Assembly: GCA_030737835.1 (NCBI GenBank)
Contig: JAUJYN010000043.1
Location: 248,001 to 312,000, forward strand
DNA length: 64,000 nucleotides
Source: Acorus gramineus
Lineage: Eukaryota; Streptophyta; Magnoliopsida; Acorales; Acoraceae
Direction: 5' to 3'
Below, in pieces: positions 1 through 11,500 of the stretch. How positions within the stretch are numbered: the stretch's first letter is position 1; each line of letters begins with the position of its first letter. The translations under genes and the position numbers were made by a program. The notes beneath the pieces were generated by a model. It did no database searches, was not told the origin of the DNA, and saw only the letters and a program-made list of their open reading frames with translations.

Positions 1-294
1 TATGCGCGTGCTTTGGGTACATCATTATCATAACTTTCACCCCCATATCATCTTCGAGAGGGGCACCCAAACACTTTCCGTCGTGAGTTGGATGCACAGC
101 AGTCATGGACAATTTGTAAAGACTTGGATCGGTCCCGTCAAATGGTACATCATTTGGAGTAAATCGACATAAGAGATCTTCTTATTTATGATGGTGGTTT
201 TCATGGTACCACCTTCATAAAATGAACTATCTTCGCGTCGAACAATCCTCCCGTTAAAAGAGTACATTAACGGGACATCGGATTTCTTTACCAT
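1..294 (-). pseudogene. N-terminal fragment of a Mutator-like transposase ORF, frameshifted
   Basis: Reading leftwards from an ATG at 294, the peptide has a tyrosine/asparagine-Gly segment, an EGG turn and an ISYVDLL stretch. This resembles the PB1-like N-terminus that opens many plant MULE-type transposases. After about position 145 the plausible continuation (SLYKLSMTAVHP..., then an acidic PLEDDMGVKVM segment) lies in a different frame, so one indel seems to have broken the ORF. The rest of the protein lies beyond the left edge. Family assignment rests on recalled pattern only. It could instead be another plant transposon-derived ORF. Confidence 0.35.
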
Positions 295-838
295 CTAAAC
301 CATAAATTATTCAACTTAGTAAATATATTTCTAAATTCATAATAATAAAATCCATCCAACACATACACATTAAACACAAAAAACATTCATGCAACACATA
401 CAAAGCATATTTCCTAAAAATAGCCTTTAATTTTTTTAAAATGTTTACTAAGAGGCCATTGAATTATTTCCTAAGGCCATACAATTTTTAAAAAAAATTT
501 CAAATTTTTTTAAGATTTAAAAGTTTATTTTGACAAATAAGACATTTTAAAATAACCAAAACCCTAAAAAAAATCGCATTTCACTTAACAAAACATCATA
601 CAATCAACATTCCAATAATAAATAAATTCAACATTCAACATTTAGGATTTTTTATAAAAACCCTAATTTATTCAATAAAATCAAAACAATTGACAAATAA
701 ATAATAAAATTCAAGAACATTTAGGGTTTTGATGTTTACCTTCGGATTCAAACTTGTTTTTGATGATTTTTCGGGGTTGGCAACGGGTGGGTGGGTGAAA
801 GAGGGAGAAAAGGGGTGAAAATTTTTGTGTTTTAGGGC
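295..838. other. AT-rich spacer upstream of the transposase-like ORF
   Basis: This stretch is very AT-rich with several A and T runs and no convincing ORF. It lies between the transposase-like start codon and the palindrome array, so it could be the 5' region of the same element. No terminal inverted repeat could be fixed. Confidence 0.4.
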
Positions 839-839
839 T

Positions 840-1025
840 TGGCAGCGGGGACGGCGTATATATATGCCGTCCCTGGAGACGGCGTATATATATGCCGTCC
901 CTGGAGACGGTATATATATATACCGTCTCCAGTATATATATATGCCGTCTCCAGTATATATCCTTAGTTGTTTTTTTTTAGGATTGCAACACTGGAGACG
1001 GATTATATATAATCCGTCTCCAGTG
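840..1025. repeat. Cluster of near-perfect palindromes (GACGG...CCGTC hairpins)
   Basis: At least four consecutive palindromic units are visible. Each has a GGGACGG or GGAGACGG arm, a TATATATA core and the complementary CCGTCCC or CCGTCTCC arm. The last unit (about 994-1022) pairs CTGGAGACGG with CCGTCTCCAG around a TATATA core. Neighbouring units can also pair with one another. Open frames across it on both strands are low-complexity shadows of the repeat. Confidence 0.85.
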
Positions 1026-1112
1026 TAAAATGCCATCGGGGCTAGTTTTTGCAAATATTCGGGTGGGGGGGCTATTTTTGTAAATATTTAATTTTTCGGG
1101 GCTAAAAATGCT

Positions 1113-1481
1113 TAAATTCAAAAAAGATTTGCTTTATAGACTGTGTTTTGGCTACCTTTTTAATGTCTATTATAGTATTAGTATTATTGCTTTGATTCTT
1201 TACATCAAGGTTCATTCTATATTAAGGATCAGTTGGGTATGCATGAAAATGAGGGAAAGTGAGGGAAAGAGCCTTTCCTTCATTTTCTCTGGCCTCTTTT
1301 GTCTTATTATAAGAAGGGAATACTTTTATTTTCTCACTTTTTCGTCACAGGCATGAACAACAAATTTTATTGTCACTTTTCATCACATGCACAAAAAACA
1401 AAAAACTAGTGAAATTTTCCTTTCCACCGGTTCTCTTTGACCCATATTTCTTCACTTTCTTTCATTTTTCATGCAAGATTG
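1113..1481 (+). repeat. 370-bp dispersed repeat, copy 1 (MITE-like)
   Basis: This segment recurs almost unchanged at 6751-7120 inside intron 3 of the DUF3754 gene. Within it, a GCATGAAAATGAGGGAAAG segment (about 1240) is mirrored by CTTTCTTTCATTTTTCATGC near 1475, giving imperfect inverted ends about 245 bp apart. A MITE is therefore likely. No coding capacity is evident. Confidence 0.7.
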
Positions 1482-1742
1482 CTAAACGGACCTCGCAAAG
1501 ATTACCGGAGAGAGAAAGTCAGGGGAGAAGTCGGTGCGATTTGAGGGAAATTGATTTCGTGGGGGGTATTTCAGGCGTCATGGGTAGTTTGGGTAGGAAT
1601 TGTGAATAGGAACTGATCAAGGGTAAAACAACAATTGGATACAGCTGCAGAGGCAAAAAAAAATTCCCAAAAGTCCAGGGGTACAGAAAAAACCAGGGGC
1701 TTGGTCCAGGGGCATATCGATAATTTACCCAAAAAAAAAAGT

Positions 1743-2009
1743 ATTTTTACTTTTAAGTCCCCACAAACTATAGGATTTAGTGATTGATCCATCACTTCTT
1801 CATATTTTTGTTTTAGTCACCAGATTTAAAGGATATGTTCATTTTTAGTCCCTGAGAGGGACTTATCCCTAAATTTTTTAACTTTTTTTTAATCTTTAGA
1901 AGGACTATAAAAAAATATATCCTTTAAATCTGAAAATTAAAATTAAAATATGAACAAGTGAAGAATCGATTATTAAATTCTATAGTTTATAGGGATTTAA
2001 AAATAAACA
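1743..2009. mobile_element. Foldback MITE, copy A (upstream of the DUF3754 gene)
   Basis: The left half (opening near TTTTAAGTCCCCACAAACTA, and carrying AGATTTAAAGGATATGTTCA) is repeated in inverted orientation in the right half, so almost the whole element can fold into one hairpin of about 100-bp arms. A related copy lies at 32243-32505. It ends about 165 bp before the start codon of the gene, so it may contribute to its promoter. No target duplication was established. Confidence 0.75.
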
Positions 2010-2175
2010 ATCCAGCCAAGAAAAAAGACGTTGAATCCCCGAATCACCAACGCCACACAACGGACAGAAGTGGCGCGTAACCACACCTCCCCCCCCACCT
2101 TCTCTCTCCTCCTCTGCTCCTTCCACTCCTCATGCACACCTTTCTCATCATTAACATCAAAACCTCCCCTCGTCA
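2010..2175 (+). promoter_or_regulatory. Probable 5' UTR / core promoter of the DUF3754 gene, with an upstream ATG
   Basis: The sequence changes abruptly from AT-rich MITE to a C/T-rich stretch typical of plant 5' leaders. No clear TATA box lies in it; the nearest A/T-rich candidate (TTTAAAAATAAA near 1997) is the end of the MITE. An ATG at 2132 is out of frame with the main start at 2176 and opens a 68-codon frame overlapping exon 1 up to 2338. It could lower translation if transcripts begin upstream of it. The transcription start is not visible. Confidence 0.45.
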
Positions 2176-2549
2176 ATGTCGATATCCTCCCAAACCCTCA
2201 CCCTCCTCACCTTCTCCTCCCCCTCCTCCTCTCCCAATCCAAAACCCTCCCGTCTTCGCGCCCACGCCGTCCCTTCCTCCTCCTCCTACCTCCACTTCCC
2301 CACCCTCGCCGTCGATTCCCTCAAATCTCAGCCCTTGAAGATCGATGACGTCCGCCCGATCAAAGGCGATGGTTTTGCGTCCGGTCGCCCTAACGAGGAG
2401 GAGAGGCCGGGTGGGGAGGGGAAGGACATATCGTGGATCCCGGTTCCCCGTCAGAAGTACATCTCCGTTTCCAAAGCCGAGCTCCTGGAGGGGATCCTGT
2501 CGTTGTTCGATATCCAAGAAGAGGCCGACGAATTCTCTCGGTTTGCCTC
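2176..2549 (+). CDS. DUF3754 gene exon 1
   Basis: It encodes residues 1-124 plus two bases of the next codon. The ATG at 2176 opens a Ser/Pro-rich presequence followed by a VPRQKYISVSKAELLEGIL segment. The donor is GTGAGT at 2550. The ATG was chosen because it is in frame with all later exons and precedes a presequence-like stretch. Confidence 0.85.
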
Positions 2550-5500
2550 GTGAGTTTTTCCTTTTTCCCAATTTCGTGATTGAACTTTGTGTTCAGGAAT
2601 CGAATTAGTTTTTTTAACCCTCTAAAAGTGGTTATTTTATGGTATATTAAGATTGCCAATTGTAGTGATTTATCAAAAACTGGGTGTTTTATGCTCTTCT
2701 AATGGGTTGCTCAATCATCTATTGAATTGTTTGGTGTCTTGCATATATTATTTACAAAAATAAATAATATATACCGACAAATGCCTGGGCATTGCGTGCA
2801 TGATCTTATATTATTGGATGTGTGTATGAACTATTTTATATGCAAGTATTTGAAGAACTTTATGCGTTTAACTAATTGCATAAATTATATTACCATATGC
2901 GCAGGCTCTTGAAACTAATTTTTGAAAAAGTAAAAATAGGAAAGGTCACATACAGAAGTTCCATGCAGCACAATTTTTACAATTTAAATGGCATCTTGTG
3001 GAAAATTCGTATCTCAGAGATTATTGAGGGAAGATGGTATGGTGCTTGACAAATGATAATAAGCTAGCTTTGGGATAGCATAGGAGCATTCTTGGGATCA
3101 GATTAGTAATTTCAAATTAAGGAATCATTACTTATATTATTATGGCTTATTCATTGGTTGTTGATGAGAAGATTGATGCTACCATACAATTGGAATGAAC
3201 TTCACAATTGCACAGCAAACATGAACCACTGTTCTTTACAGTTAACTTTGAAATCAACAGAATTTGAAGGCAGAAAGACTAGTTAAACCAATTTGCAATT
3301 CAAGTGCTAGAATTGACTATATGATTCTACTCAAGTAAATTTTGTAGTATATTTAACGGACATTTGCGTGCATAAGACATTTAACTGATAGATTATATAA
3401 TGCAAAATTACAAAAAAAAGGGTCTTTATTCTACAACACATTGTCCCGCAACTTCCTGCTTTTCCTACCCTACCCCAACTTTGGAGCTAATAGATTCTTT
3501 TTATTGTTCTGCTAATTTTGTTATTGGGTACTTTTTAGTTAAACATAGATCCTAATTAGCTAATTCTGCGAGCTCGAAGCAGTTATTTTGATGAATAAAA
3601 ACATATACAAGATGTCATTTTGAATATGCAGATGCTTGGACTCAATTCTTCACGCAGAATACAAAACCATTTTAGAAGAGATGCGGATGGATTATTCTCT
3701 GACACATTCACAAGATTGCAATGGAAGTACTTGTTGCACTATGGAAAGATCAAAAGGAACCATGGTTAATGGGAAGATGTCAGATTCCTTCAACAGTAGT
3801 GAAGAGTCAAAAGTGCAGGAGAAGTTTAGAAGTGCCGAAGTTGAACATGCACTTCAACAACAAGGTTTTGATCTGAGATTTATGTTAGGTTTATCTGTCA
3901 GGGATTCTCATAGAAGTGCTGATGGAAATTCCAGGTCTGTAATATTTTTTCAAAGATATTTAGAATGACGGTAATGTGTTGTTTAAATCTGTGTTTATGA
4001 TCTTCTGAGGATTATGTATTATTCATTTCATTCTTCTCTAAATGATTTCAACCGTGCATTTGTCAGTCTAAATTTAAATTAAGAATAAATGCTCTACAAG
4101 CAAAATTTACATAATCTATACCTATAGGTCCTTTATTAAATATCATACACATAAACATATGATGTCTCGTGCCTTTTCTTGTGGTTTGATATGTAGTGCT
4201 CAAGAAAATGGAAATAACTCCACATGAGATATGACATAAATAATTTACTCTCAGTTGTTGGCAGGACATTGACTCTCCCTAACACTTACAGTTCAAAATC
4301 CCGGTAGCATTCGATTGACATATTTTTTTTTGGAGGGGGGGGAGGGGGGGGTTCTTTCTTCTGAAGTTATGATGTGATCATTGTAAATGATACCATCTTC
4401 ATTGCATATATGTGAGTTTATGACCCCTTGCTACTCCATGTAGTACACAGGAACAACTCAGACACCACCAGTAGCGCTCTCTTTATTACTTGAAGTCCTT
4501 CTCATGCAAACAATTCCCAGAGCACGCTTATTATTAGTAATCGATTTTATTTGTGGAATATAGGACATTTTAGAATGAATTATCATCTGTAACTTCATAT
4601 TGCATCTCTCTTAAGTCTAAAGATCCACCTTTGGGAGGGGGGGGGGGGGGGGGGGGGTGTCTTTCTTCTGAAGTTATGATGTGATCATTGTAGATGATAC
4701 CATCTTCATTGCATATATGTGAGTTTATGACCCTTTGCTACTCCACGTATACAGGAACAACTCAGACACCAACTGTAGCATTCTCTTTACTACTTGAAGT
4801 CCTTCTCATGCAAACAATTCCCAGAGCACGCTTATTATTAGTAATCGATTTTATTTGTGGAATATAGGACATTTTAGAATGAATTATCATCTGTAACTTC
4901 ATATTGCATCTCTCTTAAGTCTAAAGATCCACCTTTGGGAGGGGGGGTGGTGTCTTTCTTCTGAAGTTATGATGTGATCATTGTAGATGATACCATCTTC
5001 ATTGCATATATGTGAGTTTATGACCCCTTGCTACTCCATGTAGTACACAGGAACAACTCAGACACCAACAGTAGCGCTCTCTTTATTACTTGAAGTCCTC
5101 TCATGCAAACAATTCTCAGAGCACGCTTATTATTAGTAATCGATTTTATTTGTGGAATATAGGACATTTTAGAATGAATTATCATCTGTAACTTCATATT
5201 GCATCTCTCTTAAGTCTAAAGATCCACCTTTGGGAGGGGGGGTGGTGTCTTTCTTCTGAAGTTATGATGTGATCATTGTAGATGATACCATCTTCATTGC
5301 ATATATGTGAGTTTATGACCCCTTGCTACTCCATGTAGTACACAGGAACAACTCAGACACCAACAGTAGCGCTCTCTTTATTACTTGAAGTCCTTCTCAT
5401 GCAAACAATTCTCAGAGCACGCTTATTATTAGTAATCGATTTTGTTTGTGGAATATAGGACATTTTAGAATGAATTATCATCTGTAACTTCATATTGCAT

Positions 5501-8500
5501 CTCTCTTAAGTCTAAAGATCCACCTTTGGGAATTGTTATAATCACAATACTTTTGAGCATTCTTACGCTGTTTATTGTTTGTGTTTGTTTGCTTAATTGA
5601 AGAAGCTGTGCATCTTCATTTGTTGGTTTTAATGCATTTTAAATTACTTGTCATGTAGAATTGCTGTTGCGAGTCGTTTCCAACGTGCTTTTATGAAACT
5701 GTTACGAGATGCTCAGTTTGAGGAACTATCAGCTCAGGATCTGTTGTTGACATCTGCTTTGAACACTGATTATTTGCTAACATTGCCAATATATGTTGAC
5801 TGGAAGCGGGCATCTGAGTCCAATGCAATAATATTCAGGTATGGTTGAAAATGACTTTTATGACTTACACACACACACACACACATATACAGGGGAGTAA
5901 GATGGAAGAGATACAATGGAAAATAAATTTAGAATTTTCCACTTCATTTTTTTTGGAGTGGGGCATTGCCTTTATAAAATATTATTTTAATTTTACTGTC
6001 ATTTCTTGGACATCAGTTTGCAGAAATGTGGTAGTGGATCATTTTTTTTGGTTTGATGGGACAGCTTATCTGATTGTCCACATTTTGTGTGAATATTTTG
6101 ACGAGGTCTTGAATCTTTTCATTTTTTTTTTCGACTTCATATTTCTACTTTATTTGGCCCTTGAAAAGCTAATTTTTGTCAATGTAGTTTTTCATAGGTT
6201 TCTTCCTGCTTTTCAATTACTTTACGCAGTATGGTTATGATATGTATTTCCATTAGGTACAATACAATCCATGCTCCATCTGTTGATGGTGGTGTTATTT
6301 TTATTTTTTGGGTGACGAGGAACCCCAGCATTGGTTGGGGATGCACACGATCGCCTACAAACCATGTGCATTGGCTAAGCACGGAAGGATTTGAACTCGA
6401 GACCTATGTGGGCAAACCCATGGCTCTAGCCAAAGTGCCAACCCCTTGTGGGTTATATTAAGATTTATTAATTCGCAGCTAGCTAGTGCCTATACATGCT
6501 TTAGCAAATTAGTATTGTTAGTTTCAAAACTTGCTAATATGTCCAAACATCACTCCCAAGTTACTATTGTTTCAAAGATTACCAATTGTTATTGATGTCG
6601 ACATCTTTATTCATGTCATAAAACTGAGGTATCACTCATATGAGATTGATCATCCATATTTGCCTAATTAGTGAAAAAATAATTTTGATTGCATAAGAAA
6701 TGATATCGGCCTTGTTTTGCAATCATGTTTAATTAATGATTTGGAAGCTTTAAATTCAAAAAAGATTTGCTTTATAGACTGTGTTTTGGCTACCTTTTAA
6801 TGTCTATTATAGTATTAGTATTATTGCTTTGATTCTTTACATCAAGGTTCATTCTATATTAAGGATCAGTTGGGTATGCATGAAAATGAGGGAAAGTGAG
6901 GGAAAGAGCCTTTCCTTCATTTTCTCTTGCCTCTTTTGTCTTATTATAAGAAGGGGATACTTTTATTTTCTCTCACTTTTTCATCACAGGCATGAACAAC
7001 AAATTTTATTGTCACTTTTCATCACATGCACAAAAAACAAAAAACTAGTGAAATTTTCCTTTCCACCGGTTCTCTTTGACCCATATGTCTTCACTTTCTT
7101 TCATTTTCCATGCAAGATTGTGTACAAACACACCCTAAGGTACAAATAATGTGATCATACATCATATTTACTCAATGCTTTCCATCCATGTATTACAAGA
7201 ACAAGCTAGTTATTAGCTTTCTTCTGTTACTTTTGACAGGTTCTCTGATGTCCAAGGTTGTTTATATCCACTAAGATATCTTTTCTATCATCATTTGCAG
7301 GCGTGGATATGCAACAGAGAGGCAAAAGGGTTTATTAATTGTTGAAAAATTGGAATACCTACAGTCAAAGCTTTTGCAGGAGTTGTTCTTCAATCTATCG
7401 AGACCATTAAGAAAGATTGCCATTTGGATAGATGAGGTTAGTTGTTTGGTAGTTGGATGGGTACTCGCCATTGTTGTTCTCTTTTGCTAGATAGAGTTTG
7501 ATGTACTCCCCATTAGTGTTATAATATGTGGTTGTTTTCTGAACTAATACATGCAAAATCAGGTTATTTTTAGAATTTCTGACCTCGACATATGATCAAT
7601 GGATGAAATGCTTGCTAGTAACATTTGTTTGGAGTACTGAAGTACATCACAGTATAGATCATTTTGATGGTGCCCAGATACTACATGCCACATTATGTCT
7701 GTCTTTGTTACGTGGCTTATGAATATGCAGATATTCTAAGCATTATTTGCATGCCATTGCTGATATTTCGTATGGAAATTAGCAACCTGCATGAAGAACA
7801 CATATCTGAGAATATTTATTCATGTTTCTTCATTTCTTTCATTAGAAAAAACATGTTCTTTCTATATCTTGCATCTTGTATCTTTGTTATGACTGCTATG
7901 CTGTTTTAACATATTTTTTTCAAAATTGAATGTTATCTTATTAGCATTATGACAGGGACTAAGAAGTTTTAGTCAGACCAGAGAAATGCATATTTGGGTT
8001 GAAAAGGTTAAGCATTGGCTAAAGGAGCAGTCTTTGTCGCAAAGTGCACGTTCTTATTTTGAGGGCAAATTTGAGGACCAGATGGAAGTTGATCGAATAT
8101 CAGAAAATGACCTTCCTATTTGGCTTGCAGCACAGAAGGCGGTTACTCGATATGAAGGGTTTTTATCACCAGTTGGACCCCGTGGGAGGCTTTTAAGAAA
8201 ATTGCTTACATGGGTTGGGTTTATACCTACTTCTCCTGAAACATCATTCAAGTCAGTCAGTGATAGTAAAACTTCAGAACCCTATTTAAGGTTCATGCAG
8301 CTCACATTAATTCCCTTGTTAAAGCAATCTCTGTTTTAAGTTAGGGGTTTTTTCATGCATTTTGTCCTTTATATAAAGGTATGTGTTTCAGATGAGGATG
8401 CCCCTGGCCGCAACCTGATGATCAATCCAAATAATGCCCTATCATCTTGTTTTCCTTCAAATTTGTTTTAAATTTTTTATGCTTGATGAATCAATACATA

Positions 8501-11500
8501 TCAATCCATGCTTAGTTTGGCGTACTGAATCTGATCTGTTCCCATGTTAAGAAATAATGATATTTTTGGGATTAGCATTACCATTGGTGTTCACATTTTC
8601 AGAGAAAACATATGTGGGGGGCATGATTACATACGTGTACTTGCTAGTAGAAATTCCTATATTTACTACACATTAGAAATATATTTCCGCAATCCTGAAC
8701 TACATACTTTTAATGGCATGCATTTATGATAGAGGATATGCAGCAATGTGTGAGTTTTAGAAAGGATATATCTTATAAATGGAGGTGGGACATTAGGATA
8801 GGCATTCAAAAATTAGTTTTTTGATAGGAAGCGCAAAGGTTTTTTTAATAATGTTGTTATGCCTGTATTATTTGGAGCCATTTCGGTTAAGCTTTGGTCA
8901 CATCTGGGTCATTCAGGGGCCTTTTTCTTTTTTCGATCGGAGTCGCTAAAATTTTGGCTTTTAGCCACCTGCGGAAGTTGGAGTGCTCTGATTGGAAATC
9001 TAACTGCATATTATGGGTTCTGGTACTGTTTCGTACTACCCATAAAAATTTCATCGAATTTCGATAATGTTTTGAAAAATATGCAGTTCCGAACCGTATC
9101 CGGGTTTTGAGAGTTCCTAGTTGGTCGAATAGTGTGAGATATTTTGGGGATGTGGTGACCTTTGGTAACCTTACCGGGTAATATGCCCTGTAGGCTTATG
9201 TAACTTAAAAAAGTAGTTGAAGTCATTGTTTAAATTCCAATGATAATATTCAATGATGATCAACAATAAATAATTGCTGCATTAGATCCCTCTCCTTTTT
9301 CCTTTTGGGGAGACACATTGTCTCTCTTTTGGGAGTCTGGCATTAGTTTATTAGGTCTAATACCCTGTAGGCTGAGGAGCAAAAGGAGGAATCCGCCCCC
9401 ATCCTTTTGGAGCATATAATGTTGATAAATATGTTTGTTGTGCTCTCTCAGTTCCACTTTTCTTAAACCAGAAAAAATGTAAATCTAATGGGTTATTATT
9501 TACTTACTTTTTATTTGTCCAATCATTTTTTTTCGTATATTTCATTTTTTTCTATAATGTAGAATCCTTTTTTCTCCCTTTTTCGTGTTAAAGCAATGAA
9601 GTAATTTGTGGCATGCATTAGTCATCTTCTGTACAAGTAAATAACAAGTATGTAAATTGATGTGTAATTCAACATGGATGATGAGTTCAGTTTTTGAATG
9701 TTTTTCCTCCTCTTGGTTTTTTTTGATGTCAAAGTAGGCCCAAGTATAGATCATAAAGGTATCTTGTTGATGAATAAGCATTACAAACAATGATTTTTGT
9801 TTCTCCAGGCCAAACTTCTTATCTAGGATTTCTCTCAGCGACCTATGGAAACCTGCTTCAAAAGAAAATTGTGGAAATAATATCTGGAAGATGTTTAAGA
9901 CTTCTCTATCAATATTATTTTCACAGTCCATTATTCAGGTATTCATGATTCTCTGATTACCAGTTTTCTTTATTGTGTTTATATTTTACATTGGTGATGA
10001 TCCATTATTCTCTCGTTTCTAATGATATTGTTTTGACGTTCTAGTTAATCAACAAATCTGGGTTGTGCCATCTGCTATGCATTTTTTTGTCCCTCTAGTT
10101 GTTGGTCAGAAGCATCTGTTTTGGCATTAGTATCTAGTTCATGTAAAGTGTCTGGAATCTGAAACATTTGACATTATACAGACACTTTTCTCTGCTGCAC
10201 TGTTAAATTTACTCAGGTATCTCTTGCAAGATGACATGATATTCTGTATTTGTCTTCACGGATCATATTCATTTACCATGCTATTCAGTTTTTTTTCACT
10301 TTTTGTTCAAACTTATGTTCTGTATATTTAAATCATCACTTTGGGTTATACAAGAAACATCGTGCCACTGAGTAAATGCAGTTTATAAATTCCAAAGTGC
10401 AAACTACAACTTCTGTCCTCATCTACCAACAATTGATATGTTTTATAAATTTCATGACTTATACTAAGACAAGCAATGATGTCTCTGATGAGGAATCGTT
10501 CCACAAGCAGGATTTTTTAGTCATTTAATTTTTTTCTCCTACTCTTTATCCTCCTTTCAAGGGATTTGGCCAACAAAAGAATGATTTTTTAGTCATTTAC
10601 TTTTTTCTCCCACTCTTTATCTTCCTCATTTCAAGGTATTTGTCCACGCAATGAAAGATTGTAAACTTGTAGGTGCTGCAGAAAGAATAGAACAAGTCAA
10701 ATTGAAGTGAGAAACTGACTAAATTACAGTTGAAAATGTTAAAATTTCTAGTGTACTAGAAAGGGCCAACTTGAAAGCTTAAAAAAATTCAATGTGGTGC
10801 AAGATGGCCAAGCATGCACAGAAAGTAGTAAATAAAGCATTTGGATAGAGGGGCACACACAAACAAACTCAATGGTGAAATGCTGAGGTCCATAAGGTTA
10901 TCGAAGATCTTGTTTCAGGGAAGAATAAACTGAAATTATGAGGGCCTAGAAAAGTATAAAAATGCAACTGAATATACGAGTTAGAAGAATATGTTTATAT
11001 GCAAGATAGTTGGGTCAAAGAGAAGGAACAAAGATGGCAATATATTAGCAAAAATTAAGGAAAGGAGGTACTCAATTGCATTGGTTCCGTAGATCAGTGT
11101 CTTAAAAATAGGGAAATAATATAAAGATGGTGAGGTTACTTTCAGCAGTAAATGAATGATAACTTTAATGCATTTTCGCTAGTGAATCAATTTTCGAGGG
11201 ATAAGATGGGAAGTTGATCCGCTTTATTTAGTTGACATAAACATCTGGGGTACATGAAGATGGGGCATTTCAAAGAGAATACTAAGAAAAGGGGGGAAAA
11301 CAAAGTCAATAAAACTAGCTTTCTCACAGAGAAGAAACTATCCCAACCAAGGAAGCAAAGATGCACTCACTCTGTGAGTCCCCACTCTTCGAGCCAAATG
11401 TTTTCCACATATATCTGGCTGCCAATAATTTTTTTGTTGTTACACATAAGCCAAATGTGCCAACATACCTCATGAATGCATGAGGGAGAAACTGAGTGAT

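Larger units (their letters stand above)
5839..7300 (+). other. Intron 3 of the DUF3754 gene
   Basis: This AT-rich intron contains a short (CA)n tract near 5869-5885, a SINE remnant (about 6305-6465) and the second copy of the 370-bp repeat (6751-7120). It ends TTTGCAG. Confidence 0.75.

Noticed and set aside
840-1025. CRISPR-like array
   Set aside because: The repeated units are palindromes without unique spacers, in a plant nuclear context.
6179-6461. Exon-like reading (RYNTIHAPSVDGG) after an AG near 6255
   Set aside because: It could follow exon 3 by phase, but the family-typical RRGYATERQKG sequence at 7301 is a far better continuation, and this stretch runs into a SINE.
9542-9931. 129-codon minus-strand frame
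   Set aside because: It is the antisense shadow of exon 6 of the DUF3754 gene and adjacent intron.
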